NCBI GenBank assembly: GCA_029582165.1
Contig: CM055874.1
Span: forward strand, 28,232,883-28,296,882
Direction: 5' to 3'
DNA from: Portulaca oleracea
Taxonomy: Eukaryota > Streptophyta > Magnoliopsida > Caryophyllales > Portulacaceae
Length of the DNA stretch: 64,000 nucleotides
Below, piece after piece: positions 34,778-46,932 of the stretch. The position numbers and the translations under genes were made by a program. The number at the start of each line of letters is the position of its first letter. Position 1 is the stretch's first letter. A model generated the notes under the pieces. That model was not told where the DNA came from. It worked only from the letters and a program-made list of their open reading frames with translations, and did not search any database.

Positions 34778-37450
34778 ATAGGAGATCGATATCTCTGTGG
34801 CTGACAGAGCTGTTTACCTGACCTTTCTTAGAGTACGGTTTATGGCACCTCCTCCACAACTTTTTGAGGAACTTCTACTACCTTAACCTCGTTCCTAATT
34901 TCTTGACCAATAGGAAAATTTTGAAATGGGACCAGGCAGCGGAGTTTTAGGTGATGATTATAGTGTTTGTGTCTCTTAACTTCAGTATATTCAAAATTCT
35001 CCCACTCTGTCTCTTAGAGACTAACATACTCTCTAAGAAGAAAGCATTTTGAGATAAAAACACTATGGTCTACAATAGTTTGTAGAAGTGATACCCCTTT
35101 CTTTCAGAAAACTGTTTAGGAACCTTTCTTCTCCATGACATATATGGTGTCTTCTCTAGTGCTTCAGATAATTCTTATTCAATATTTAGAGCTATTGTTA
35201 AAAGCGTGTGTCCCCGAAAGGTAACCGGCAATGCTGACTCAACCATCAATTATCACACCATATATAATAAGGTGTGATTCCTCCTTTCAAACACGCCATT
35301 GTGTTGTGGTACTCCTAAAGAGGAGAGTTGTGAAACAATTCCACTCTTTAGGATGGTTAGTGAAATCTTGGCTCAAATACTCGCCTCCTCGATCTAATTG
35401 AAGGGTTTAGATTGTCTTGCCAAGTTGGTTTTGTACTTCATTGAAAAACATTAGAAAGGATTTACACTTGTGATACATTAAGTAGACATATCCATATTTA
35501 CTAAAATCGTCATTGAAAGTGATGAAATAGTACGATAAATCTTCCTCTAGCACTAGTGCCCATAAGCCCGAAATCATCATTATATATGCATCCTAACAAG
35601 CCACTAGCTTGTTTACCAAATCCAGTAAAAGGTGATTTAGTCACGTTACCCATTAGGCATGCTTCACAAACATCGAACTTTTTGAAGTTTAGGTTTTCCA
35701 AAAGTCCCGCACTCTGCAGTTTCTGAATGCATTTCTTATTAATATGACTAAGCTTATAGTGCTAGACTTATGTTTCATTTGAGTCATTTCTCCATACTCT
35801 TGGCTCAACTACTAGCATCCTTTCAATCATATCTAGGTGCTCTCGCTGTCTTGTCAAGACTACTTCATTCTGGAAATCTTTAAATCATTTACACATTCTA
35901 GATCCAGATGCAACCTATAGACATGAATCACCATGTCTTGTTTTGTTCATTTTTGAAGATTTGAAGTAATTCACCACTCGTTTATGTGCTCAATGGTCTA
36001 TATACATCTGTATGTATGAATGTTTGTTGGCACGTTCACCTTTTCTTGTTAAAGGTACAGTCATCCTTTGCAGACACCATATGTTTCAAAGTCTGATTAT
36101 TCAAAAGTCTATCATTGTGACACTTCTGAATGCGCTCTGATTTACATGACTTAATAAATAGTTCCAAGGTTATGTTTGAACACGAGTTCTTCCTTTAAAA
36201 CCTTTTGGTTTCGATGTGTTTGATGTGTTTATCCGAGACTTTCTCTCTCTCTATTTGAGAGCTTGAAATTAAGTTTCCAATTATAATGAGAACAAAGAAT
36301 CACCTATAAAATTATATTATAAGTATTGAGGAAATAGGTAAATAACCAACTCTACATGAGGAGCTACATTTATTTGCATGTTCCTATTTGTAGGCTAACT
36401 TTCATCCTCCCAAACACATCTACTTTGTTGTAGATCCTGCACAATTGCATAAATGCGAGTTTTACAACCTGTATCTAATACCTAAAGTGGGTTTAATGAG
36501 GGCAGTGTGTATCATATATGCACTTACCTAGAAATGAAATCATATTACTACATCTCAAGTCTTCCTTATAGTTTGGACATTCACGCTTCAAGTGTCATAT
36601 ACCTTTACAATTAAAGCATACATGATCTAGTTGTTAACCGATAGTTGTCATTGGTCGGGTATGTACAACTATTTATCCTTACCTTTCTTTTGACTTCTTG
36701 TCTTTGATAGATTTCTTAAATCTTATTTCTCCTTTCACTACAAGACTATCTCTGATAGCCAACCTTTTGGCTAAAGGGGGATCTAAGGTTTCTCATGTTT
36801 TAAAATAGTCAAATTATTTGAGAACATGAGGCGCCATCGACAGACCCTTATTGAGCTTAACCGAGACTATTTGGTTATTGATTTCATATTTATCAACTCT
36901 AACTGGTTCGTTGAACTTGGTCTTGAGTTGGCAATATTGAAATCCTTCCTTTAATCTTCAAACGTTTTGAAGTTAAAGTCGCATGAATACTCTGACATTA
37001 CGTGTATCCATTTGGCTTGATTGACCTCTTAGTATTGAAGCGTAGCTGAATGTTATATCAAAGACATGTTCCTTTTATTCGCCTCCAAGATAATCTTACG
37101 ATGGCGATATCAATTAAGGAAATTGGTGTAATTGTTCTTCTCCTTCTCAAAGAGAAAACAATATTTAAATAGTGGTAGATGTTTAAGTGAAAAGGTATAA
37201 TTTTAGTTGGTTCATTTTAGTTGTTATTCATCAAAATAGAAATTAAATTGTTTAATTTCAAAATTAAAACGCCTTATTAACTCTCACTTAGTGTTTCAAT
37301 TTTAACCAAGACCCACAAGACACATGGGCTCAAGTGGACTTTGGCCCAACAAAACTCGAGCTCATATTACCTTTGGTAAATCATCTCATGATCGATCATT
37401 CAAAAATGACTCTTGGCAAGAAATTTGTATGGAATATATTATTTTTCTTC
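34778..37450 (-). pseudogene. Copia gag-protease-integrase remnant
   Basis: On the minus strand, 36577-36618 encodes CFNCKGI-stop-HLKREC, a CX2CX4HX4C zinc knuckle of gag with one Trp-type codon turned to TGA. At 35510-35701 it reads KKFDVCEACLMGNVTKSPF and then GFGKQASGLLG, the end of the gag-pre-integrase and start of the integrase domain, matching CxxCxxGKxxxxPF and ASxxLxLIHTD blocks of plant Copia. Near 34860-34920 PIGQEIRNEVKVVEVPQKVV fits the linker between integrase and reverse transcriptase. The frame is then cut at 34777 by the later LTR insertion and continues at 21945. Many stops; not functional. Confidence 0.75.
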
Positions 37451-39464
37451 CTTGCTCTCAACCCAAAACTATTTTGATAGCTAATTTGAATTGACCTAAC
37501 TCCCACCCTACCTATTAGTGACAGACAAAATAATTAGCTTTGGCAATATTATTTTCCATTTAAGAGGTGTTTCGGTAGGTTGAACAATAATTCAATTTTG
37601 AGAGTAAGTTTTATTAACCTAAGCATGCAATTCTAGGTGAACTCTTTCGAAAAGCATAAAAGGCATCATAAAATAGCATGTCATAACAAATTAAAGCATA
37701 AAATAAAACCCCTAGTATGGCCACTTAGACTTAATCAAACTAGTTTAACTAAGCCTTGAAAGTCTTCAAGAACTCTTTCTTGGATTTTGAAACTTCCTTG
37801 GACATGACTCCCACCCGTATCTACATTTCCATTGTTGTTGAGCTCCCACTTAACCTGATCTCTCCAAGAACAACAATTTATAAAGTAGACCTCTTACAAA
37901 GAGGCTTTACATTAATTAAAATAAACTCAACTGAAATTTAAATTTAAATAATTAAACGACAGCACGCACGCCGTATTTCACCCAACCCGGTATGCAGACC
38001 GATAAAACGGACTATCTATGGTCATACTAGAAGCATGCAAACAAGCAATATTGCAATAATTATATCAAGTATAACTCATGTTTAAATAACAAATTATGAA
38101 GATATATTTAATTGCGTTTTAGCACACACAAGGAAACAAATACTAAACACTTTCAACAAAGTTTCCTAAACAACTTGCATGATTAACAAAATATAACAAA
38201 ATTTCAAATTTTATCTTAATTACCCAAACAATTTTTAGGCTTTAGGGAATACCTTTACATACTAGGTACTTAATTTTCCTAAAATTAAATGTTCCAAAAG
38301 ATAGTATATCTATTGAAAATTGCTAGTTTCCTAAACTTTACACATTTTATAAGATTTCATATATGATATCGGATTGAGTAACAATAGGATTTGATAATTA
38401 GTTTCCAAAACTAGCTCCAAACCCTAAAGGCACGCATTCATCGACACTGTTGGCAACACGATCCATGTTGCTTCCTAGTGTCGAGTATTTTGGTGCATGA
38501 AAACTTAAATAAAAAAAATATCAACTAACGTCAAAACTTAACAACATAAATATCATAGAGTTATCAAATAAAATACTATGAAATTGTCAAGAATTTTATC
38601 AAATTTGCACCAATTTGTAAAATTTAGGGAATCAAACTAATTTAATTTGCTATTTTAATGAAAAATAAAAAGAGAACAGTCTGATGAGTTTGAAAATTAA
38701 ATTTTACAATTTTTCCACACAATAGAGTCATGTAGCGAGCTACTGTGAATTTTCCAGAATTTTATCAAATTTCAAAAAAAAAATTGAGAAAATTCAAAGG
38801 AATAAACAATTATATTCCGATGAAGATCTAAAAATTCAAGGAAAATAATTTAATGATTTTGACAATTCACTCAAAAATTTTCCTTACAAGTATGGTCACT
38901 CAGTGATCTATTGTAAAGTTTTCCAGAATGTTCATAAATTTCAATAAATTTATAAAAATCAGAGAAGCAAACAAATATGTTTCTCTTCAGATCTGGAAAA
39001 TTCAATTAAAAAATCTATTGTAATTGGGAAAATTCCAAAAACAATTGGGCAACTCCAAAACACTTGCAGATAGTGCCAGTAATTTTCTTGGAATATTTCG
39101 AATTTATTTGATATTTTATTTCAAATTTTCATCGTATTTACTGTAAATAGTTTAAATCAGAAAATAATTCTACAAAACTCTATTTCGTGAACTAAAATTA
39201 TTTCGGGCATTGTCTACTATAGAACAACATTAAACATGATTGTTTCTAAGACAATCTAAAATTTGCCAAGTTCGTGCTAATTTTAACAATTAAATAAGCA
39301 TATGCATAATTCAAGGCAATAAATAATTAAATAATAATAAAGCTTGGAAGTTTTACAATAAAATTCCAGATTTACTATTATGAATAATAAAGACCAAAAG
39401 TTTCATCAAGTTTCAAAATTTAGGCATAAAATCTAATCCAGCAAATTCATAATATAATTCAACA
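37451..39464 (-). other. Gag and leader region of the Copia element, decayed
   Basis: Strongly AT-rich, with no frame over about 60 codons. By position it should hold the start of gag and the 5' leader. Recurring phrases such as TTTTATCAAATTT and TTTCCAGAATTTTATCAAAT point to short internal duplications. Confidence 0.4.
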
Positions 39465-39482
39465 ATTGACCAAATTATATAT

Positions 39483-39716
39483 TTTATTTAACATAGGGTA
39501 ATAGCCCAACACATCGGGCCCCTATCTCAGGGGTATAACCCAACAGGACTTTGTAACGAACCGGGACGGGGGATGCCAATGGCCCAAAGATGGGCCCAAT
39601 TCCAACCCACAGCACTCTCCGAAATGGTAAGAGAGAGATGTCGTCCCCAGAATTCGAACCCTGGACACCTGGGGTAGAAGGTGGACCTCTTGCCACTCAA
39701 GCAAGAGGTGATTGGC
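39483..39716 (-). mobile_element. tRNA-derived SINE
   Basis: A 234-bp element on the minus strand between 18-bp direct repeats ATTGACCAAATTATATAT (39465-39482, 39717-39734). The head has pol III promoter parts: a box-A-like GAGTGGCAAGAGG and the box-B-like GGGTTCGAATTC about 40 bp on. The tail is A-rich (TTAAATAAA). It inserted into the Copia leader. Confidence 0.88.
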
Positions 39717-39769
39717 ATTGACCAAATTATATATATGAATAAGGCATAAAATATAAGCATGTAATTAGT

Positions 39770-39782
39770 GGCTCTGATATCA
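39770..39782 (-). other. Copia primer binding site
   Basis: TGATATCAGAGCC on the minus strand, one change from the initiator-Met type TGGTATCAGAGC, two bases after the 5' LTR. Confidence 0.75.
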
Positions 39783-39783
39783 C

Positions 39784-40539
39784 TGTTGGGTTTTAGATGA
39801 TTTATTTCCAAAATAGATACAAATTAATTGGTGAAATATTCATAATAATTATGAAACAATTAATCACCAGGAAAGAATACAACTACAGAGACTTAGTATT
39901 ATACATGATCGCTAATCCGGTTGAAGAAGAGGTTGACCTTTGAGATTCAATGCAGAAATCCTCTACTGCAGGCCCACGCAGCACTTCGGAAACTCAAATG
40001 CTAGATCGACCTGTTTGAGACTAATCTCAATCAAAGATGTACGTGTTTAAGGTATTTTGTAGATTGTTTTAGAAAATAATAAATATAACTGTTAAACTGG
40101 GAGAGAGAGAAACTCAAGAAATCACTCTGATATCACTCTAGAAGTGTCAAACAATTCATTAATGAATCTCTCAAATATACTCCATATTTATAGTGTTGGG
40201 TGGCTTGGAGAAGGGGTTAACAAAACCCTAGTAACCATCTTCTCTTAAAACAACGTCTAAAGCCTATCCCGGTCTGTGTTCACCCAACACAGTCCGTGTT
40301 GTGTTGATTTCTCCAAGAAAACAACTTCTAACACTTTCCAAAATAATACTTTATTATTTTGGGCTACATACATTGTTCCAGGGCACTGGCTTGTGTGATC
40401 CATTAGGACTAAATAATATAGTTGTAATTAACCATATTTAATTACCGAATATGGAGGTCTCTAGCAAGACATACATAATCATTAAATTATTTTCGCTTAA
40501 ACTCTAAGTATATCGTACATTTTCGGGACACTCGCAACA
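39784..40539 (-). repeat. 5' LTR of the Copia element
   Basis: Begins TGTTGCGAGTGTCCCG on the minus strand and ends CTAAAACCCAACA. It is similar to 18620-19318 along its length. Confidence 0.8.
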
Positions 40540-41605
40540 CTAAACGGCCCTGAACAAAAGAAAATTTACTTTCAAAAAATTAAAATATGTGGACGTATTA
40601 ATTAATTCTTTTAGCAGTGTTACTAGTCTTATCTCATTTGGCATTAGAGTCATGCGGTGTATTTTTTATAGTTAATTATAATTAGGAATATAATTAGAGT
40701 GATGACTAAAAATTCTTTGCCTCATCCAACTTGTTCTCATATTATCCATTATCCGTATCAGTCAAACAATTTCAAATCCCAAGTTAATTGTCTCAAGAAT
40801 TTAATAATCTCAAAAAGATTATGTAGTTCTATAAAATAACTTAACAATAAAGTGTGTTTTCAATTAAAGTTGTTGTTCGTAAGCAATACGTTAGAGCAAG
40901 CTTTTGAGCTGAAACAATTATATAGGATACTTCAAGCATCAAGAATAATAATGTAATAATAACAGAAATAAAGTGAGACAATTTAATGTGGAAAACTGAA
41001 GAATTGGGAGAAAAAGCCACAAACAACGCAAACATGAGCAAACTTCACTATCATTGTCATAGTACAATAACGAATCTCTACTTTTTAAGAAATCAACAAA
41101 TGTTTATATCCGTGCGAATGCACGGGTTAATTTGTTTTATTAATTGTTTTTTATATTTTTGTATCTTCATCGCCTTTTCTTATTCAATTTTTGGTTGAAG
41201 GCGTGAGGCGAAATTTGTAAAAGAATTTTATTATTTTATTGTTCTAAACACATGTTAGAAAGTCATGTATTAAAAAATGTGTTCTGCTAAAGTGCTAATA
41301 AAAGGGTTTTTTTTTATTCAATCATTTGTAATTGAATATTTTTTTTTGGAATTGTCATTTTTTTTGTTGGTTATCTTTTATGCTAATGTTGTCCTCCTCC
41401 CTATTGTTGATGTTCTTGTGGCTGTATTCAATGTTACTATTAGTTTTTTTTAATTGCAAATGCGAGTTTGCTCGGTTTCTTCTTTGTGTAATGATGAAGT
41501 GCCTCAATAATGTAACGTGTTTTGCATGTTGTTGCTCAATTGTTACGGTAAAATAGTCCTTAATTTTTTTTATATCACAACTTATCTTCTCACACTTTAT
41601 CTTTT

Positions 41606-41642
41606 TATAAATATAAATATAAATATAAATATAAATATAAAT
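41606..41642. repeat. (TATAAA)n microsatellite
   Basis: Six-base units, about six copies. Confidence 0.9.
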
Positions 41643-41684
41643 AATTTTTCAAAAAATAAATATAAATATTTTTCAATAGTAATT

Positions 41685-41686
<2 letters not shown>

Positions 41687-41756
<70 letters not shown>
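41687..41756. repeat. (TA)n microsatellite
   Basis: About 35 TA units without interruption. Confidence 0.95.
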
Positions 41757-41758
<2 letters not shown>

Positions 41759-41794
41759 AGTATAACTGTATGTGCTATTAAATATGGTTATTTA

Positions 41795-42002
41795 GGCACT
41801 GTTCTTTTATACAGTACCGTAAGTTACGGCACTACAATTTATCGCAACCTACCGCAACTCACCATAGTCTACTATTTACCTTTCTATTAAAATCCCAAAG
41901 ATTTCCAATTACCGCATCGCAACTTACCATAACCTACCGCAACTTACCATAACCCACCGCAACTTACCACACCGCAATTCCACCTTATAAAAGAACGATG
42001 CC
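41795..42002. mobile_element. PIF/Harbinger MITE (Tourist-like)
   Basis: 208 bp, inverted ends GGCACTGTTCTTTTATA and (reversed) GGCATCGTTCTTTTATA, and a 3-bp target duplication TTA (41792-41794, 42003-42005). The body has repeated CGCAACTTACC words. A second member starts at 63855. Confidence 0.88.
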
Positions 42003-42005
42003 TTA

Positions 42006-43500
42006 TTTTTAGAGACGAAGTTTTTTTTTTTTTTTTTTTTGCTTTTCTGGTCAGTGTGATTTGAATGATTATTGAAGATCTTTTATACATAATAGCTATT
42101 CAAACAGGTAACATACGATCCCTTTCTTTATATTGAGAATGAGTTTGATTGATGGGCACTCTTTTTTTTTTAAAAAAAAAGGTCGATTTTAACTTCCTAT
42201 AAAACACTTAAATCAAAAATAATTTTTTAAATAAAAAAAATTAAATATTATTATTTTAGTCTCAAATCAATTCACCTTTTCAAACACGTATAACTTTTTA
42301 ATTTATTTTCCCAAAAATATTCAAATTTTATTAATAAAATATTTTCATTCAACAACTATCTTAACTCAAGTTTATCCTATCTTTTTCTATCATATCATAT
42401 CATTTCCTATTCTATCCTTTCCTTTACTAATCTAACCAACTTAACCGGGACCTAAACTTACTAAAGAACACCACCGGTTTTACTAACTTTATTTATTGTT
42501 CCTTACCGTAATTACTTTATCTATTGTTATTTACTTACAATATTGTATACATTTTTTTAAATTATCTTTTCTTATTTGCATTTCATTACCTTACTTTTCT
42601 TGCTTATCTATCCTTACCTTACTTATATTCATTACATTTTTCTTCTCTACATGGGAGAAGAACATCACTAAACTATTTCTAGTCATTTTTTTAGAGAATA
42701 TTTTTTTAAATAAATTATGATTTGTTGGTCATTAGTTATGGTAAACTTGCCATAACAATTATAGTAATAGTAATAATAATAATTATTAATAATATAAGTT
42801 GGTATTAAGATTTGTTTGTTTTAAAGTACAAATGGATAAACTTATATTGCTTTGTATTTCCTTGGTCAAAATTTGTCCTTATTTAAGTAAGGATACACTT
42901 ATAGTGGTTGTCAACCATAACAACCACCATAAGTAAAATAAATCTTATTCGTATATATGTCAAGTTTATCTTGATGATTAACTTTTTTATTTAATATAAG
43001 TTGTAAAATATATTTTTTAAAATTTTAGTTTATTTTAAAAAAATGTAAATAAATATTTTTCAAAATATGCTTGTTTACTAGGAAAAAACTTAGAGTTAAG
43101 GTATTTAAATTTTAAAAATTTTCGTAAATTTTTTTTAAATTAAGAAAATATATTTTATAATGTTGTACTAAATAAAAAAATGAGTGACACAGATAAAAGT
43201 TAACACATATATGGATAAACATTGTTTTATTGTGGTGATTGTGTCATGATTGACAGCCACTATAAGTTTTTCCATGTAAGTAATGAAAAGTTGATTAAAT
43301 AAATACAATGAGTTGGAATATATCATTTAGATTAGATGATAAATATTGTTGAGAAAAAAAAAGTCAATTAAAGTGACAAAGAATTTGAAACTGGTCCAGT
43401 AATTTGATTCTTTTGCTTGTACAATGTCCTTTCTTATAACACAGGTGTTAAGAGTTAGGATTAACTATTTTAATTATGATTAGTTATTTTTATTAGGATT
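42006..43500. other. AT-rich spacer, no gene
   Basis: No coding signal. Two hairpins of one type are present: ACTTATAGTGGTTGT/ACAACCACCATAAGT at 42897-42934, and an imperfect relative at about 43228-43266. Confidence 0.5.
42020..42041. repeat. Poly-T tract
   Basis: A run of about 20 T next to the MITE. Confidence 0.9.
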
Positions 43501-43908
43501 AATTGTTTAAGAAAAAACATATATAAAAAATGGTTTTAGTTTGTAAATTTTATATAAAATAATAAAAGATTACATTTTCAATAAAAAAATATTATATTAT
43601 CTAATCAAATCTATAAAAATCTTATCATTACCTAATTAACATTTTCAAATTATCTTATTAAATATAAACTTTTGGAAGTAGGATATTCATGCTATTTTTC
43701 CCTTTCCTCTTTCTCTGTGACGGAAAACAGCATATGAGACAATTTTTTCTCCCATATGTAGTGTCATCATTATTATATGGAACCCCTTTTTTTCATCTTT
43801 TTAAATTTTCTTTTTCTTTTTTTTCCAGAACCGGCAAGCATACGCGACACAAACACACAACAAACAAACAACACACAAAACAAACATAAAAGAAAAACCC
43901 ATCAACAC

Positions 43909-44460
43909 CTAAAAGAAGCAGCTACCACTGCGCATGGCCTTCTTGGCCTCCTGGTGAGCTGGGTGAACCAAACCCCTCGGAACTTTTATAATCTTGCAGG
44001 CTGTCAGCTTTCCAATAGCAATCCGACAACTCCAAATTAGCGCTCGACATTCCACCGGTGCTCTATGCTCTTTCGACAAGGCTTCCACCGCCAGGCTTGA
44101 CTCAGTCCAAATTAACATCTTCGACCATCCCCGAGTGATCCCCTCCTGGAGTGCAAGGAGAATAGCCCAAAGCTCACAGTACACCGCTGAAGTGCCCAAG
44201 CCCTTATGCACCTCCAGGGCTACTCTAACATTCTGTTTCATGAGAACCCACGCTGCTGCACAACTTCCCCTGTTCTTGTTAAACGCCCCATCCACCACCC
44301 AAATCCCTTCCTCCTCGGGATTTACTTCCCCTCCCCAACAATAAGAAAGTTCCTGTTCCATTGCCTCCCGCTTCTGCTGGTTCTGTTGATTGTTCCTTTC
44401 CCTGTTTCTCCACCACTCAACAATAAGAAAGTTCTTGTTGGTTGGGAAGAAGATACACAC
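43909..44460 (-). pseudogene. LINE ORF2 C-terminal RNase H domain
   Basis: The best-kept part of ORF2. It would degrade RNA of the RNA:DNA hybrid during LINE integration. It shows WVVDGAFNKNRGSCAAAWVL with the first catalytic Asp, YCELWAILLALQEG with the catalytic Glu, and IWTESSLAVEALS, where plant relatives usually have a catalytic Asp in TDS; here it is Glu. The end has VPRGLVHPAHQEAKKA, the conserved His helix. The frame runs to the stop at 43909. The first ~40 codons do not belong to RNase H and probably come from the junction of an internal deletion. A Glu in place of Asp and the loss of the upstream region suggest it is inactive. Confidence 0.8.
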
Positions 44461-44539
44461 TCAGGATATGTTGGTGAAGCGCCACCAACACTGCATTAAT
44501 CAAAACAAGCTTCCCAGCCATCGATAGCATATGATATTT

Positions 44540-46932
44540 CTAAGAGTCCAGTCTCCTTCTCACATCGTCCACCATGAACCCAAATTGATCAATTCTCTTG
44601 CATCGGACCTTAGTAGGAACCCCTAAATATGTCTGGAAAAAAAAAAAACCCCTTCCGCGAGGGTATCCAAATATAACCTTCAAACCCTCCTTATCCTCCT
44701 GCCCCGCTCCCTTAGAGAAGCAAATGGACGACTTTTGAATGTTGATGATCTGTCCCGAAGCAAAACTAAATCTATCAATTGTTTGCTTCAAGTTAAGACA
44801 TAAGGCCGCCTCCAACTCCGTAAAAAAAAGGCATCATCCGCAAAGAAGAGGTGAGAGATAGACGGTGCATTTCTAGCCACCTTCACCCCCTGTATATTTC
44901 CAATCCTCACCTCCTCCTCAATGGAAGCCGATAGGGCCTCCATACATAACAAAAATAGATACGGGGAAAGAAGGTCCCCTTGGCGTAACCCAGCCGTGGG
45001 AATGATCTCATCAGATCTAATTCCATTGACTAAGATGGTATATCGGACTGTTGTTACGCACCTCATTAAAATCTGGATCCATTTCCCTGGAACCCCATCT
45101 TGATAAGCACAGCTTCCAGAAAGTCCCACCTAATCCGGTCATAAGCCTTGCTCATGTCAACCTTCAAAGCAGCAAATTGTCTCCCCGCCCGCTTAGTCGC
45201 CAAATAATGAAGCACTTCATGGACCACCATAATATTATCTTCCTTCCTCCGTCCAGGAACAAACGCCGCTTGGTTTTCCGAAACTAATGAGCCCATGACC
45301 TTCCTCAGCCGGTCCACAAGACATTTTGCGATAATACGATACATAACATTGCATAAGCTAATTGGTCGAAAATCCCCAACCCGCTGCACTTCAGGTTTAT
45401 TCTTCAGAAGAAAAATGGAGGTGTTGTTGAGTTCCCCCCACGAAGACCCCATTGTCGACCGCCTCCAGCACCGTATCCACAATTTGGTCGCCGATCAAAT
45501 GCCAACAATTTTGGAAGAATTCCGGCGGAATTCCATCAGGACCTGGGCTCTTCCCCGGTTTGAGCGCACGAACCACCCTCTCAACATCCCCTTTTGTGAA
45601 CGGCTTTAGGAGCATCTCGCAATCTTCAGTGGTCAAAGACTTCTGAATATTCCCCACCACCTGACCCAAAACCCTATTTCTCGTTAAGCCCATAGCCTGT
45701 TGTGGCCTAAAAAGCCCAGAAAATTCATTGTGAAACTCCCTCGCAAAGTCCGTCTCGCTAAAGCTATCTAGCCCATTACTCAAGGTCAGGCAGTTAATGC
45801 GGTTAAAAGCCTACCTCGCCTTATATATTTTGAAGAAAAAGGAAGTGGATTGGTCGCCCAACCCAGCCCATTTAACCTTGCTCCTTGACACCCAAAACTC
45901 ATGCACCGCTCCGATCATGCCTTCCACATCCTCCCCTTTTTGCAAGGCCCGAACAAAAGCCGAGTCCCTCATCCTCACCGAAGCAACAGACTCCTGAACT
46001 TCCTTCAGCTCCTCCAGAGCCGAGACAATCGGCTGGAATCTCTCTTTCTTCAGCTCCATCACCAAGTTTTTCCCCATTTGTCTGATCAATTTCAACCAAG
46101 CCACGCATTTAAAGGAAGCAATCCCCTGAACATGCTCCAGTTGAAGAATATGCGCAACTCCCTGCATAAATTTTTCCACCTTTGTAACCCAAGGGTCCAG
46201 CCTGAATGAGGCACGTTTTGGAGTATTATCCCTTTTAATATGTAATGCAAGGAGGGAGTGATCCGCAAAGACAATCGGGAAGTTATGCACAAAGGACCCT
46301 GTAAAAGCATGTACCCAATTTGCAGACGCATAAGCCCTATCCAATCTTTCCCAGATTCCCTGTTCCTCTTTCCTCTTATTTGTCCACGTGAAAGGAACCC
46401 CAGTAAAGGGAATATCCTACAAATCCATGGAAGATTTCCAATCCCAGAATTGTTGCTCCCCTCTGATCCTATTCGAGCCCCTTGTTTTTTGTGACCCATC
46501 TTCCACTTGGTTAAAGTCCCCAACAACAACAAAAGGCCCCTATAAGCTGTTAATGGCATTGGATAGTCTATCCCACACCTCCTATCTCCCTTGATGGTAT
46601 GGACAACCATACACAAACACAAGATACCAACAAGCAACATTCATTCCACTGGTTTTCAGAATTACAAAGTTGAAATCCACATAAACAACAGAAAATAAAT
46701 CATCCTGCTTCCAACCCACTACAATACCCCCTGTCCTACCAACAGGTTCCACCCCAAAAACAAAGGGGAATCCCATTTTCTTAACAACCACACTAGCATT
46801 AACAACAGACACCTTAGATTCAAAAAGACAAACCACATCTAACTGCAAAAGAGAAGACACCCAGCGGACATAAGGAATTGCAGAGAGGTTCGCCTGCCCT
46901 AAACCTCTGCAATTCCATGCTGCAACAATCAT
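44540..46932 (-). pseudogene. LINE ORF2: endonuclease and reverse transcriptase, frameshifted
   Basis: ORF2 starts MIVAAWNCRGLGQ at 46932, the first motif of the APE-like endonuclease that nicks target DNA. In family members an LxETK follows; here it reads LFESKV. The end of the endonuclease is in 46344-45811 (FADHSLLALHI). Reverse transcriptase motifs follow in three frames: PGKSPGPDGIPPEFFQNCW (45783-45397), DFRPISLCNVMYRIIAKCL and KVDMSKAYDRIRWDFL (45482-45066), GLRQGDLLSPYLFLLCMEAL and FADDAFF with both catalytic Asp (45129-44788), then GQIINIQKSSICFS and YLGVPTKV (44815-44540). At least two frameshifts and several stops break it. Its ATG overlaps the ORF1 stop as ATGA. Confidence 0.9.

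Larger units (their letters stand above)
18620..40539 (-). mobile_element. Decayed Copia retrotransposon (Tork/TNT1-like), interrupted
   Basis: Read on the minus strand: 5' LTR 39784-40539, primer site 39770-39782, gag zinc knuckle at 36577-36618, integrase region at 35510-35701, reverse transcriptase remnants at about 21085-21945, polypurine tract at about 19319-19333, 3' LTR 18620-19318. About 12.8 kb in the middle (21946-34777) is two later nested insertions; a SINE and a GC-rich repeat are inserted as well. Frames are full of stops. The outer flanks (TTCTA left, CTAAA right) do not form a target duplication, so the ends may have rearranged, or the halves may belong to two members of one family. 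The order of domains favours one element. Confidence 0.75.
40540..41791. other. AT-rich spacer, no gene
   Basis: No coding signal. It holds a small hairpin, CCGTGCGAATGCACGG, near 41110-41125, plus the microsatellites listed separately. Confidence 0.5.

Noticed and set aside
39640..39716. A tRNA gene
   Set aside because: Box A- and box B-like parts are present, but the sequence does not fold as a full tRNA and is the head of a SINE with 18-bp target duplications.
41095..41130. A second Helitron end (hairpin CCGTGCGAATGCACGG)
   Set aside because: The hairpin is like that of the Helitron at 58093-58116, but no CTAG/CTRR end follows in either orientation and no TC start was found.
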